Assembly: GCA_905250115.1 (NCBI GenBank)
Contig: CAJNOI010000011.1
Coordinates: 951,414 to 1,015,413 of the forward strand
Reading direction: 5' to 3'
DNA: 64,000 nucleotides
Source of the DNA: Adineta steineri
Taxonomy: Eukaryota; Rotifera; Eurotatoria; Adinetida; Adinetidae
Shown here: positions 1 to 12,200 of the stretch, one piece after another
Numbering within the stretch: the stretch's first letter is position 1
Layout of the letters: every line of letters starts with the position of its first letter
Notes under the pieces: generated by a model
The model's input: only the letters and a program-made list of their open reading frames with translations
The model's database searches: none
What the model was told of the DNA's origin: nothing
Made by a program: the position numbers and the translations under genes

Positions 1-1347
1 ATAATCTCTTATAAATAGCAATTTAGTCGATTATTAAATTAAGTTCCGATTATATTAATAATCTTTTTATTAAACAGATAAAGATCTAATATTTCAATCT
101 ATGTTGGCATCATACCATATGTGTAAGATATTCCACAAATGATAATTATTTAAGTAATTCATGTATCTTACGTATTAATCAAGCAATATAATTGATTTTT
201 TTTCTTTTTATGTCATCATGAAAACTATTTTTTTGAATTCATTCGATTTCTTAGGTTAATCTATTCTTTAGGTCATATGGAGTTTCAACTATTGTTTTGT
301 TGACATTTTTTTTTGACATGGCTCGACAAGGGGAAATTCGATGGAGTCAAGCCTGAAGACAGGCAAGGTCAAAGTAATAACGTATCCAGCTGATACTAAA
401 CACGTCGTTAGATCAAGTACAAATTGCCTTCCAGCAAGTCTCGTCTTTTAAAGAGCGAACGCTGAATAATAACTTTTTTCTAGACAGATGTAACATACAC
501 ACTTCTTCAAAGTCCATAGTGTGTTTGGCAACAGATGGATTAATATTTTGAATTCGCTTATCTTCAAATTTAACTCTATCGGATTTCCCTTTATAGAGTC
601 ATCTCGAAATCTTTTCATGATCTTTAACAACAACTATGAACAGTAGAATAATTAACATGCATTCCAAAAGCTATACATAGATCTTTAACCATATCATATA
701 TAAAATATTCATAGAATGTATGTGTATGTTTAAATTATATTCGTTTAACTGTTAATATAGATTAATTTAAGAATATAACTGAAAGAGCATAAAGTATTTA
801 TAATACAATATATTTTTTATTGATACAATTCATGTAGATCTAATTCTTTCATACGTCTACGAAATATTTGATGTTATCATATTTCAGAAAACAATACTTG
901 CAGTTAATTATTTCTTACGTTCAAAATTTAAAATGTGTTTTTTTTCAAAGATTGTATCATAATCAAAATGCATATAATTTCTACTTATGTAAGAGTAAGA
1001 AGTGCAATTAATATTAAACTTATCACATTTCTAAGTAATATCTAAATCTATTATTATTCTGACACAAAAAGATAAGTTTCATAATGATTTTTTCTTCAAA
1101 TCACATTAAATTTTCAAGCCCCTTACAAATGTAGATTGCATCGCCTATAAATATGATAGTAAAATTATATTCAATCATCATTTATTCGTCGTTTTTTTTC
1201 ATACTATTAAATTTTAGTTGTTTTTCTCATTTAACTTCTTCTTTCATTTTTTCAATAAACAGATACAAAACAACAACAACAATACATAGCAAGAAATCAA
1301 GCGAATTTTTATGATAATATTGTTGTCGTTTATTTTGTTGTTGTCTT
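1..1347. other. AT-rich intergenic region, no gene seen
   Basis: Very AT-rich sequence with frequent stops in all frames. The only open frame of note, at 448-633 on the minus strand, has no recognisable domain and no coding-like composition. The right end is the 3' flank of RPL15. Confidence 0.6.
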
Positions 1348-2081
1348 TTAACGATATCGTCGAAGACTGAGTTGTTGACGACGTTTCCAGCATGTACGAC
1401 GTGAACCACCAGTTGCAAGTGAATAACGATGACCATGACCAAGTCCACGAGATTTTCGTCCAGCTGATGTTAAACCACGTAATTCACGATGTTTCTTGTT
1501 AGATCTGCATATCCAGTTAATACGTGCATCACGACGAATACCTATTTAATAATGAAAAAATAATGTATAAAAGACATAAAAAATTGATTTATTATTCTTT
1601 ACCTTTGTGGCATGGATCAATAAGAATAACTTCATAAAATTTAAATGTTGCATCTTGTGCAATCCAATATGAATTAAGAACACGTAATGTTGGACAACGA
1701 CGACCGACACGTTCTTCAGCAACCGATTGTAATGAACGTTGGAATTTTAATTGATTGATACCTTGATGTTTTGGTTTACCGTAGACTTGACCTTTTGGTA
1801 CTGGTTTCTTTCGTGAACCACGACGAACACGGACACGATAGATAACCTAAATTATATATATATATAATTTACTATTTAATAATGAAAAAATAAAGTTTAT
1901 TTACATAGCCAGCTTTAGCTTTATAACCAACACGACGAGCTTTTTCAGGTCGAGTTGATTTTGGAGCACGATGAATGGCAGCTAATTGTCGATAATGCCA
2001 TGTACGAATACGGAAAATAAAACGCATAACATCACTTTGCTTTTTACGATAGATTTCTTGCAAATATTTGTAGGCACCCAT
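1348..2081 (-). CDS. RPL15: 60S ribosomal protein L15, three exons
   Basis: Structural protein of the large cytoplasmic ribosomal subunit (eL15). Exons on the minus strand are 1905-2081 (starts ATG, encodes [19 protein letters not shown]), 1603-1846 and 1348-1541, with introns of 58 and 61 nt bounded by GT and AG. Spliced length is 615 nt, giving 204 aa, the same length as human RPL15. Hallmarks include GYKAKAGYV at the first junction, the RVRVRRG segment, [15 protein letters not shown] in exon 2, and [14 protein letters not shown] followed by a GGSRR stretch near the C-terminus. All phases join cleanly and no disruption is seen. This is the clearest core gene in the window and fixes the splice grammar (short introns, GTAAG-type donors) used for the other models. 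Confidence 0.97.
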
Positions 2082-3308
2082 GATGTTTTATGTGTTCCTA
2101 AAAACTAATCTATAATAAAAGAAAAAATATAGGTATATTATTTCACATAATGTTAATCGAATCATGTTTCTTATTTTTTTTAACAAGAACTTTAGTTTCT
2201 ACATTGACACTATTGATAAAAAAAAGGAATATAGTATTAATAAACAACAAAAAACTACTTTGGAGACTTTCCATAATCTACCAATGGTGGACATTTAAGA
2301 TACTTTTTTAAGTTTTTTATAAAATAAATATGATTTTTAGAGAATATCATCTATGTGAAAAAATTTTTATTTATTTAAATGTAAAAAACGAATATTTTGA
2401 TATTCAAAATAAGAAAATTATTGTGAGAGAGGGCGCTCATGTCTTGTTATATAAATATATATGTTCAGAGGATCGATTGAGAATAATTAATATATACCAA
2501 TGGACAGAGAAATAACTCAATATATATAAACCAATATTATAATTGTATATTTCTATCCCATATATAATGTCTGCTTTCCTCTCTCAGTCATCAATATATC
2601 ATCCGCACTAGAGTAAGCTATGCATCAGTCACATGAAATTTTATTGTAATTATCGACTCTATACTAATTAAATAATTATGATTAGTATCTATGATATAAA
2701 TTTAATTCTTTAATTATTTATTGTTCTTTGTATGTCATTCAATAGAAATTATTTTAATATTTTAATTTTCTCTTTTTGTTGTTACCGATTTCTATTTAAT
2801 TGACATTAGAGTTAAACAAGCATATATGACCGACGTTGTTGTCATGTTATTTTCTTTCTTTTTGCCAAATACCTGTCACGCATATTTCCGATTTCCGTCG
2901 AGCCTTGAATATATCAATCAGTATGTTGAATTTATTATCAACATAGGAAAAGGAAAAAGTCTAATGTCAAGGTCAACAGATACCACCAAACATATTCCCT
3001 TTCATTACTATCGTGCAAGTAGTAGTAGTAGTAGTATGCAATTTATTATTATATGAAAGAGTGTTTCTTTAAAATGTATAAGACAAACATAATATAGTGT
3101 GTATATACATCCCTAGTTTTTAGTTTGTCAATGTAGTTTTAAGGTATAGAAAAAAAAGAGTAGAAATATATATATAATAAGAAGAATAATTCATAACTTT
3201 TGTTTCTATTTCTTTCTTTCTTATGTCAATATTCTAGAATGTATATATATATATAAGAGAAAAATGAGAATGATGATTGAACAATAATTATCTCTCAATT
3301 ACTACTTA
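2082..3308. other. Intergenic region between RPL15 and a small membrane protein gene
   Basis: AT-rich, with TA dinucleotide runs and a short AGT trinucleotide run near 3020. Open frames at 2330-2515 and 2826-3056 have no domain and unlikely composition. The left edge should contain the RPL15 promoter and the right edge the promoter of the small membrane protein gene, but I see no clear TATA box. Confidence 0.5.
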
Positions 3309-3638
3309 ATGCTGATACGAAGTTCTGACAGTAATCAATATATTCATAATAATTTGTCATTATCATCATCGTTTGATATGGATGAAAATTGTACAAATGA
3401 ACTTTCATCAACAATTTCTACAAATACATTTCCGAATTCATTTCTTATTATATTAGTTTTATCAATATTATGTATATTTGGCGTTTGTTTTATGATGTTT
3501 GGCCCATTACAACGATCTGAAGCTCATAAACGTATAGAAAATTTTACATTTGGTCGTCATCCAATATTCAATGTTGATCATCGTGAACAATCAATTGCGA
3601 CACGTTATGATGACTCAATGGAATTTTCAAATATTTAA
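3309..3638 (+). CDS. Small single-pass membrane protein, unknown function
   Basis: Predicted 109-aa protein from an ATG. A polar Ser/Asn-rich N-terminus of about 40 residues is followed by one strong hydrophobic helix (core SFLIILVLSILCIFGVCFM, residues about 45-64), then a basic/polar tail with a His/Arg-rich stretch. Codon choice resembles the confirmed genes nearby. I do not recognise the family. It faces the riboflavin kinase gene tail to tail, with about 140 nt between stop codons. It could also be the last exon of a longer gene, but no upstream exon is evident. Support is the uninterrupted frame, the ATG, the TM helix and the composition. Confidence 0.55.
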   Translation: MLIRSSDSNQYIHNNLSLSSSFDMDENCTNELSSTISTNTFPNSFLIILVLSILCIFGVCFMMFGPLQRSEAHKRIENFTFGRHPIFNVDHREQSIATRYDDSMEFSNI

Positions 3639-3779
3639 ATAACTAGAATCTTTTCTTTGTTTTTTTTTGTTTTGTTTTATTATTTGTTATAAAAATAACA
3701 AAACATGTCAATTTAAAATGAAGAGAAAATAGATTGATATTCATCGTCATTTTTGTTTAAATAGATTTTGATTGATAGA

Positions 3780-5039
3780 TCACTGTTGAAAAAAAGAATG
3801 TTTGAGATATTGACCACATTCATCGGAATCAAGTTTGTTACTAGCAGTTGATATATCATTTTGAATAGCAGCAGCAAGTTCATCTAAACGTAAATTTTTG
3901 TTTAGAAATCTTTATAACAAAAAAGCAAAGGTCATATAAGAATTTAATGATAGTATTAGACTTAAGGGCGAACAAATGCGACATGTCTATCTCGATAATA
4001 TTGATATATGAGAACTTGTGGTATATAATGAAGACCGTACGATATTTTGTCATATAATACTGTAAAAGATTAAACTAATAAAAACGGAATTATCTAAGAG
4101 CACTAAGAAGAAGGCAATAACGATGAACTTTGAGCTCTAATATAAAATCGAAAGGAATCAACTACAAAAGCAGCGGCGTTCAAAATTCTTAAAAAGGAAA
4201 TTACCAACTACTAAAGGAGAAGTTTTGAAAGTAATATACATATGGCAAGAGTAACTCCCAACAATTTCTCCCCATAACACTGGAGATTACTGACATTACA
4301 GGAAGAAATTACCATCTCTGCAAATGAAAATTTCTCTGACAATTGGGAAAAATACTAGACCTTCAAGCAAAATCTGAGGAAGCGTACGCCCGAAGCAGGA
4401 GAAATTATTGAAATTGCTGTAATTGCCGAATTTTCTGAGTAATTTCTAGTCATCTTTTGCTTGAAGGTACAGTATTTTCCTGAATTCCCGGGGAAATTTC
4501 CTTTTTAGGAAATTTGAGCGTACCTCTGGAAAGTATTCTAAATGAATCAAAGATTTATGTGACATACTTGCATTTTCAAATGTTGTCATCTTTCGTATTT
4601 CACCTATAAGAACAATTTTTAATGTTTCATCATAAAAATCCTCTGGAAATTGATGTAAGATATGTGTTTCCTAAATAAATAATAAATAGAAAGGAAAACA
4701 AATGAAATTTCATATACCATTGTCTTTTTTTCACCATTATAAAATGGATTTGTTCCTACACTAGTAACCATTTTATAGATTTCATTATCACCTTTTTTTA
4801 ATAATTTTGCCCATCCATAGTAAACACCTTGATGAATTGATGATGGCAATTTTTCGACTGTAGTTTCATCAAAATTTGCTAAAATTTAAGAACAAAAACG
4901 AATTAATATTCTTTATCATCCGATAAAGAAAACTTGCCTAGATTTAAATACCTGTTGGACAGCCGAGTTCTTTGCTACCACGACCAAAACCATGTACTAT
5001 TGTACCAGAGGTGAAATATGGAAATGGTGAATTTGCCAT
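3780..5039 (-). CDS. RFK: Riboflavin kinase (ATP:riboflavin 5'-phosphotransferase)
   Basis: Makes FMN from riboflavin and ATP, the first step to flavin cofactors. Exon 1 (4952-5039) starts at ATG and encodes [20 protein letters not shown] then CPT, which with the ANF at the start of exon 2 (4718-4878) gives the family signature GFGRGSKxLGxPTANF. Exon 2 continues with the substrate-site motif GVYYGWA. Exon 3 begins at 4670 with [13 protein letters not shown], matching the human ETHIMHTFKEDFYG segment. A last exon (3780-3909) encodes [16 protein letters not shown] and ends in TGA. The exon 3 to exon 4 junction is unresolved: the obvious donors near 4603 and 4567 leave the wrong phase for the acceptor at 3910. 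A small exon or atypical donor is needed, or the gene is damaged there. That intron, about 650 nt, contains an inverted-repeat element. Confidence 0.88.
4176..4520. mobile_element. MITE-like inverted-repeat element inside an RFK intron
   Basis: The ends at about 4176-4205 and 4492-4520 are imperfect inverted repeats sharing the core AAAAAGGAAATT and a GCGTTCAAAATT-like tip. A second, internal inverted repeat pairs 4346-4376 with 4452-4480 around the core CCTTCAAGCAAAA. There is no coding potential. No clear target-site duplication is visible, so the exact ends and superfamily are uncertain. Confidence 0.55.
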
Positions 5040-6403
5040 TATCTAAAAATGAATTTTATCATAGAACATAATACACAAGAGAATAATAACAATTCTATTG
5101 ATAAAATAAACGATATCCTTGTAGAATATATTATGTGTCACTTTAACTTATCGAAGATAGAATCAACAAGCATATACATATGAATATTTATTAGAATGGA
5201 CCCAAATGCTGACTATGTTTACGACAGGTATGAATTAGTTCTATAGAGGATTATTTATTATTCTAAATAAAATAAAATATATCTTTGTTTGTAAACATTG
5301 AAAAACCACAGTTTATTCAAATAATCGATTAGTCAATCATTTAATTAAGGTAATGTAAATAGCAAAGATTTTGGTTGGTTTATATATATATGTCGACAAA
5401 CGATCATTTGTACGGAAGAGGTCATTCTATACCACGTTAATTTTCTTTTTTGGATATTAAAATACTATAAATTTAGTTAAATCTAAAACCAATGTAATCG
5501 AAGATAAGCTAATTAAATACTCAACCGAAACTCATAAATATCGTCAAATACCTTCAATAATTTTATATACACTGAATTTTCATTCACGTGAGCACTTATA
5601 AAAAATAAATATGTAAATTATTTATAACTTTCTTTAATTCTTTACTATTAGTCTCTCATATGCTACGACTGAATGCATTATACAGATGATAACCTTGTTT
5701 GATAGCCGAAAAAAAAAACTTTCAATTAAGATAATTTATGACAAAATAGATAAGTAGACCTTCGCTTAGATTCAATACACGAGTACAAATTTAGATAAAT
5801 TTTCTTCATTCAGATCCTCTAAGCTAAATATATAGTCATATAGAAAATAGTTTTGAGAGTATATTATTATAGGTTTATTATATGCATGTTTCACGCTAGT
5901 CGTACATAATGAGTAAATGTTGTACGCGAATAATTTTCTTGCTAGCTTAATTTAACAAAAATATGATATTGAAAAATATATTTTTATAAATCAGATATCC
6001 GATAAATAAAAACACTAGATAAATAGTAAACACAATTAATGATTTCCGTACAGAGCAACACACTATTTAAATAAATCTGATTCTTGAGATATTTGTTTTT
6101 TGTGTCCAACTAATATTAATCATATATTGACTGTAAAGCATAGACCTTGACACAGAAAAATAGTAAAGTCTAAACAATCAAGGTAAATATATCACACTTA
6201 TCTTTCTATTTGTCAACATATATATGATATAAATTTGACACGATAAATCAATTTGATAAACATCTTACTTATGATACTTTTATATTAATAGCAATATGAT
6301 AATTTTTTTTTCAATACATCTATTCTTTTTAATATGAAACAAAATTTTAAAAAAGTAAAACTATTTTATTTCGAAATGGTTTATTAATAGTTCATATGAC
6401 GCT
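5040..6403. other. Intergenic region, no gene seen
   Basis: About 1.36 kb of AT-rich sequence without long open frames or similarity to other parts of the window. It contains the upstream region of riboflavin kinase and the 3' flank of the first four-TM gene. Confidence 0.55.
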
Positions 6404-7024
6404 CTAACGAATAAGTACTCGTGGGGTTCGACGGATACGACTAGGAGCCAATATAACAACCATTATATATATGCCAATATAGACAAAACACAGTAGTAAT
6501 TCTACAATAGCAAAAGCTAATTGTGCACAAAGAATCTGGGTTTTAACAGGTAGACTATTATATGCTCGTCCATCTTGTATCGCTTTAGAATCTAAGCCAA
6601 TAAGAATAATAGCAAAACAAACAGCAATAATACTCGCAATAAAAGCTATTGTAGCCCACAAACGAACATGAGGCATATAATCTATATAAAAAAACAAAGA
6701 AGTCTTCTTTGTCAATTGAACATATATATATATATATTACTTACTTATAAGAAGAATAAGTATACAAGCAATAGAAAAAAATAGACTACACCAAATACCA
6801 GCACCCGTTGAAGAAGTATTTCCATATAGAGCTGTACTTGTACTTTTAGATAATGATGCTATTTCTAGTGCACCAATAAGTAGAGTACATAGTATCATCA
6901 TAGTAGCAAGAATAGTTGTAATAAAGTATGGCCATGTTACTCTCCAAGCAATATCCAGTGGCGATTTAGTTCGATAAGGTCCAATAGGACGACGTCGTTG
7001 ACCATAAGGAGCAGCACCCAACAT
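6404..7024 (-). CDS. Four-transmembrane protein, paralogue 1
   Basis: Two exons, 6745-7024 and 6404-6681, joined across a 63-nt intron with a GTAAGT donor, give 185 aa. The first ATG in frame is at 7024-7022 (MLGAAPYGQRRR); upstream codons in the same frame lack an ATG. Four hydrophobic segments are visible: two in exon 1 around a short loop with GAGIWC before the second half, and two in exon 2 (IAFIASIIAVCFAIILIGL; ELLLCFVYIGIYIMVVIL). The layout and the GxGIWC motif before a helix resemble CD20/MS4A-like or MARVEL-type tetraspans, but this is inference. The intron interrupts the frame in the same phase as in the neighbouring paralogue, supporting tandem duplication. Confidence 0.75.
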
Positions 7025-7655
7025 ATTTATCACAATTTAATATGTTGTATTAATATTTTTTGATACTGTTTGTATACTATTAGTTCGTATGATAAACGAT
7101 GATGAAAATAAAATAAAAATACCGCTTTATAGTGCTTCACTTTTTAGTTCTGATAAGTAATCAATGACGCATATCCCACTAGTTTCTTCCTTTCTGACAC
7201 ATACAGATGATATTTTGAGGTTGCAAATAAAACTTGTAAAAATAACACTAATTAAAGCCCTTTTAAAGGAATATACTAATATATATATATATATATGTAC
7301 AGGTAAACCAGAATTGTTTAACAAAACAAGGTCAACCTTCACACACTGTAGAATTTGATGACTATCTTAAATAGTAAACACCCCATATCATTTTCACTAA
7401 TATTAAAATGCTGTCTGTCCTTCCACATAAAATCGAAAGCAAAAAAGCTGACAATTAATAATAAAAATACTACTATTTATACATTATATAGATGGCCATC
7501 CGTTCTATATTATAAGTGGAACAGTACATGTACGAAACAAAAATATCTTAGTCGATTAATTGTGTTTTGGTTCAAAATATATTTATATATATAATATGTA
7601 TGTAGAAAATAATCAATAGAAAAAAAATAGTTATTAATACTGATGTTAATGTTTG
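7025..7655. other. Intergenic region between tandem four-TM genes
   Basis: AT-rich, with short overlapping open frames on both strands that have no domain or coding bias. It should hold the promoter of paralogue 1 (minus strand) and the 3' UTR of paralogue 2. Confidence 0.5.
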
Positions 7656-8295
7656 TCAATATGTTGTTGATCGACGTGTCAATGATGAAAAAAAGACACG
7701 GATATATAAAAGAAAGAATATTATACAGTTTGTCATAAGAAATAAACCTATTGATAGTATAGCAATAATAAGTTTGTATTGTCGTCTATCTAAAGGGTGA
7801 GCAACATTTGAATGTTTATAGATTTGAATTGAATTTGCAGTAAGACCAACTAAAACAATTGTAAAGAAGAAAGCGAATGTAACTGCTATTAAAGCAAATG
7901 TAGCTGCAATACGTTTATTTTGTACGAAAACTAAATAGATAATATTATATAAAATAAAGAAAATCTTTGTACATACTAATCATAAAAATAAAAAGAGCAG
8001 CCAAGAATGATATAGATCCACACCAAATGCCAGCACCAACCTTTGCAGGACTCATTCCTATTTCTGGCGATGTATTTGTTTTTGAACCTTCAATTGCCAA
8101 ATTGGCAATGTCAAGACCTATAACAGCTAAACTACAAATAAACATTATGCTACTAAGAAGTATTGTTCGAATAGTAGGCCATGTATCAGTCCAATTGATA
8201 TCCATTGTTGATAAGTAATAAGGCACTGTTTTATGAGCTGAATAACCATACATAGGTACAGTATATAGAGGAGATATTCGTTGTTGTGCAAACAT
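7656..8295 (-). CDS. Four-transmembrane protein, paralogue 2
   Basis: Two exons, 7977-8295 and 7656-7930, joined across a 46-nt intron (GTATGT donor), give 197 aa ending at a TGA. The start is the ATG at 8295-8293 (MFAQQRISPLY). Exon 1 carries two helices and the GAGIWCG motif before the second, as in paralogue 1. Exon 2 encodes two more helices (FALIAVTFAFFFTIVLVGL; LIIAILSIGLFLMTN) and a basic tail. The same intron position and phase, the same topology and the shared GAGIWC motif identify it as a tandem duplicate of 6404-7024. Function unknown; MS4A/MARVEL-like is only a guess. Confidence 0.75.
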
Positions 8296-8991
8296 AACTT
8301 TCAATAAATATGCAATAATACTATGAAGATGTTAGAAAAAGGTTTTTGAACAATATAGGTCCTTTTTTTATGTCTGCACTACTTTTCTAGTATTTATAGT
8401 TTTGAAAAATAGAATGATAAGATCAATATTGACAATTTGTTCATACTTTTCATAGTCTAAATCATTGTGAGAAAAGGTAATAACACATTTTTATGTGTGA
8501 ACTAGTCCTTGAGATGATAGAGTCAAATGTATTTTTAAATTGTATTCTTATTATTTGCCTACAACTGGCAATATATCGATCTACATTTTACACAAATATC
8601 TAAGAAAAATATTTTCTTCTGAATATATATATATCATTTTTAGTACTATTGAAATTTAACACATAAAGTTACCTAATGTATCCTTGATAAAAACATTTTC
8701 TGTTAGTCAATAAACAAATTTGTCGAGTGATATCTCTCAGTTAAATTAAAGAAAATTAAATAGAAATATGCACAAATGTCTTTTCGTTGCTAATTAAAAT
8801 GCAAATATTTGACGTTTATAAATGAATAAAAAAAAAATGGTGCGTTGTTTGTCTATGTATTTTTCTTTTACATTAAAAAAAATTGTCGTTAAGTATTTCT
8901 TCTCTAAATAAAACATTTTTTCTAACTGTTGTCCTTCGACATTTTTCGTTGTCATAACTAACATTTGAATTCGTAAAGAAGTAGTTACAAT
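8296..8991. other. Divergent intergenic region
   Basis: About 700 nt of AT-rich sequence between the divergently transcribed four-TM gene and the UPF0057 gene. It should contain both promoters. No distinctive element was seen. Confidence 0.5.
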
Positions 8992-9177
8992 ATGGTAGAA
9001 ATTTCAAATTGCTGCAAAACAACTCTTCTTATTATATTAATTATATTTATTCCACCATTAGCTGTATTTTTCGTTCAAAAACAATGTAATTCAACTGTAA
9101 TACTTAATCTTATTCTATATCTTCTTTTTTGGATTCCTGGTATTATTCATGCTCTTTATGTAATTTACTTTAGTTAA
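8992..9177 (+). CDS. UPF0057 / Pmp3-RCI2 family small membrane proteolipid
   Basis: Complete 61-aa protein with two hydrophobic helices separated by a short polar turn. The family signature is clear: LLIILIIFIPPLAVF in helix 1, a Cys/Asn turn, and WIPGIIHALYVI at the end of helix 2. Yeast Pmp3 and plant RCI2 are plasma-membrane proteolipids that affect membrane potential and salt/cold tolerance. A role in ion or desiccation stress would suit a bdelloid, but that is inference. Intronless with its own ATG; tail to tail with WDR59 (about 100 nt between stops). Confidence 0.9.
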   Translation: MVEISNCCKTTLLIILIIFIPPLAVFFVQKQCNSTVILNLILYLLFWIPGIIHALYVIYFS

Positions 9178-9276
9178 ATTTATTTTCTCATTATTCAATA
9201 TTATGACATACATAAGACATATATACATATACAAAAAAAAATAAAGCATTATGTTTTTTTTCTTCTCTCAAAAACT

Positions 9277-12200
9277 TTACATGGGACGAATACCACCTGA
9301 TGGTTGACGAGCAAAAAACGATCGTGGTGTTGTTATCGTTGGTGTTTGTTGTTGCATTTGACTTGCACTCAATGTTAATAATTCTTGTTGTTTTAAAATA
9401 CATTTACATATACAATCTTTTTCTGGACATAATCTATGTTTAGGTTCGTCAGATGAAAACCATTCATGCATATGTGTTAAATGTCCGCCATGACCACATG
9501 ATGCACATAAAAAATGTTGACCTAAAACAGGTTTTAAACAAATTGAACATATAATAGCTGTTGTAATTGGTGATATTTGATTTATTGGTGCAGGTGATTG
9601 ACAATTATGATCAATTTGAGATAAAATTTGTGTTCGTCTATAAAAATGTTTCCAACGATGTAATAAACATGCATAAGAATATAAAACAGGATCATTATTA
9701 TGTTCATTAATTAATTTTGATTGAAATTTTGTTTTTAAATAGGGTGTTTGAGACATTGTTAAAAGAAACATACTTGCTGATTGTATATCACCATTCATAA
9801 CATAATTTGATACTAAATGTTTGATTAAGCCTAAATAAAAGGAGGAAAAGATAACAAAAAAAAATATTTTTTATTTTATTTAAATTTCAATTTACCTTGA
9901 GCAATTGGTGTTTGAAACCAAGGATCATCTGCTTGTAAATTTGGTTGTATATCTAATAAACCATTAAGTAAACGCCAACAATGTGCTAACTCATCTTTAC
10001 CCATTGCTTGTGTTAAAGTTCCATTTTCTTCACACATATATATTGGATTATTTATCTCAATTTTATAATCATCAGCTAATTTTTTACTAACAGGTAATAA
10101 TATTGATACATCATATATTGATACAGTTGAACATGGATGAATTAATTGGCTTAGTGAAGGACGATAGGATGACATACGTTGATGATCATTGAATACGCTT
10201 GTGCCTAATGTTGAACGAACAGGTGCTGAAAACATTGGTAAACGTTGTGCATTGGATGTTTGTTGAATTTGCATTGTATTTGTTGTTGGTGGTCGATAAT
10301 TTGATTGTTCAATGGAAGTTGAATTTTCTCGACTTTTTGCAACTGTTAAACTTGTGGAACGCAAAGGTAATGATTGTGGTCGATTTGTTGATCCATCATT
10401 TAATCCAGCTAAAATTGATGCTGAATTCATTTGTTGACCATTCGATATCTGACCAAAACATACTAAATGTGTAGCACTTGAAAAACGTGCACCACATGTA
10501 CGACGACTTGCTTGACCAAATGAAGCACCTGACGTTTGACTACTACTTGTACGTGCTGATAATGATGGACCAAATATTCGATTAGAACCATTCGTATTAT
10601 TATTATTATTAATATTTGCATTATTATTATTATTGATATTATTACTACTATCATTGAGTATTCCATTCGATGAATCATTTTCCGAACTTGTTAATGATTG
10701 TTCACGTTTTTTATTTGAATTACCTGTCATTGTTCCTATACTTGATAGTATATTTTCCTGTTTATGATGTATATCAAATAAAGATTTTAATTTTATTAAA
10801 CATTTATGTAAACATAATTGCCCATGATAAAAACAATTTGATGATACTTCATCAAACATCTTTTGTATATGAGATTGAAATGGTTTTACACGTTCATCAT
10901 AATATATTGTTGATAATTTAAAACGAACAAATAATTGTGATATAGTAGGATAATGACGTGATAGAAAAAGATATATACGAAATGATAAAGAATGATCTGA
11001 TGAATATAAACAACGAACTACACACATACGACGTTGTTCATCTTTTCCTTCAACAGTTATATATGGACCATACTCATTTTGTAAAGAATTTAATTCACTT
11101 TTAACGGATACTTCTGTTACTGTATCATTACTTTGATCAAGTCTAGAAATACATGAAATATTCTGTTGACGGAGTTTCTTTTTTCTAGAATAAAATTAAT
11201 AAAAAAAAATCGTATTTAGTATTACTTACAAAACGGAATCGCTAATTTCATCATTTGGATCAGAAGATTCCATTGTATTGTCTGGCGACATTGACACTCC
11301 TTGAAAATCATCATCATCAGTTTCGCCACCATCAGTTACTTCATCTTTAATAGCATCCATTGGCGCTCTTGTGGAACTAATTCGAGTTGTTTGTTGTTGT
11401 CGATTTAAATTTGATGATGTACGTGGTATACTTGATGAACTAGATGAATCGGATTGACTGATCTTTTTACTACGTGCTTGTTGATTAGTCCATGCCTGTC
11501 GAAATGTTGAATCCATATCAATTAAATATAAATGTCCATCACGACACCAAGTAAGTAGAAGAAAACGATTTACTGATTCATCATTTAAACGAGATGATGA
11601 ATAATTATTAAATAAAGTTAATAAACGTGGATTTGTAACAAAACAAAAATCAACAATTGGTGATGGAGTTATTGTTAATATATGATCCGTTAATGGTCGT
11701 AAATATTGATCTTCATCCCAACGCCAACCAACAAAACCATTTGCTGCTGATGCTGATGCTGTAGTATCGCGTGATGCACATATAAATAAATTATCATAAG
11801 CAGTTGTTCGAATCTAAATTATTTGTTTATTTTTAATCAATAAAATTAAGTCAAATTTTGTTATTCATACTTTACTAAATGTATAAGGAGATTGTTCATT
11901 TGGCAATGATTCTGCAATGATTTGACCACTTGTTGAAAACATTCTTATAGAATGATCCAAAGAAAGTGTAGCAATTGAATGATTTTGTTTTGTCCAATCC
12001 ATACTAATTATACGTTGTGTATGTTCTAAATCAGTTGAAGAAAATAAACATGAATCTGTTCGTCGTATATCATATAATCGTATAGAACGATCACATTGAA
12101 CTGCTAATTGATTTGAATTCTCAGATTTTGTTGATGACCATTGAATACGACGAATACTAAATGGTGTTGATTGTGTAAATTTTAAATTAGCTGGACTTTT

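Noticed and set aside
2406-2520. Short plus-strand frame near 2330-2515
   Set aside because: No motif, AT-driven composition; treated as non-coding.
10199-10921. Several plus- and minus-strand frames inside WDR59
   Set aside because: Shadow frames of the long fourth WDR59 exon.
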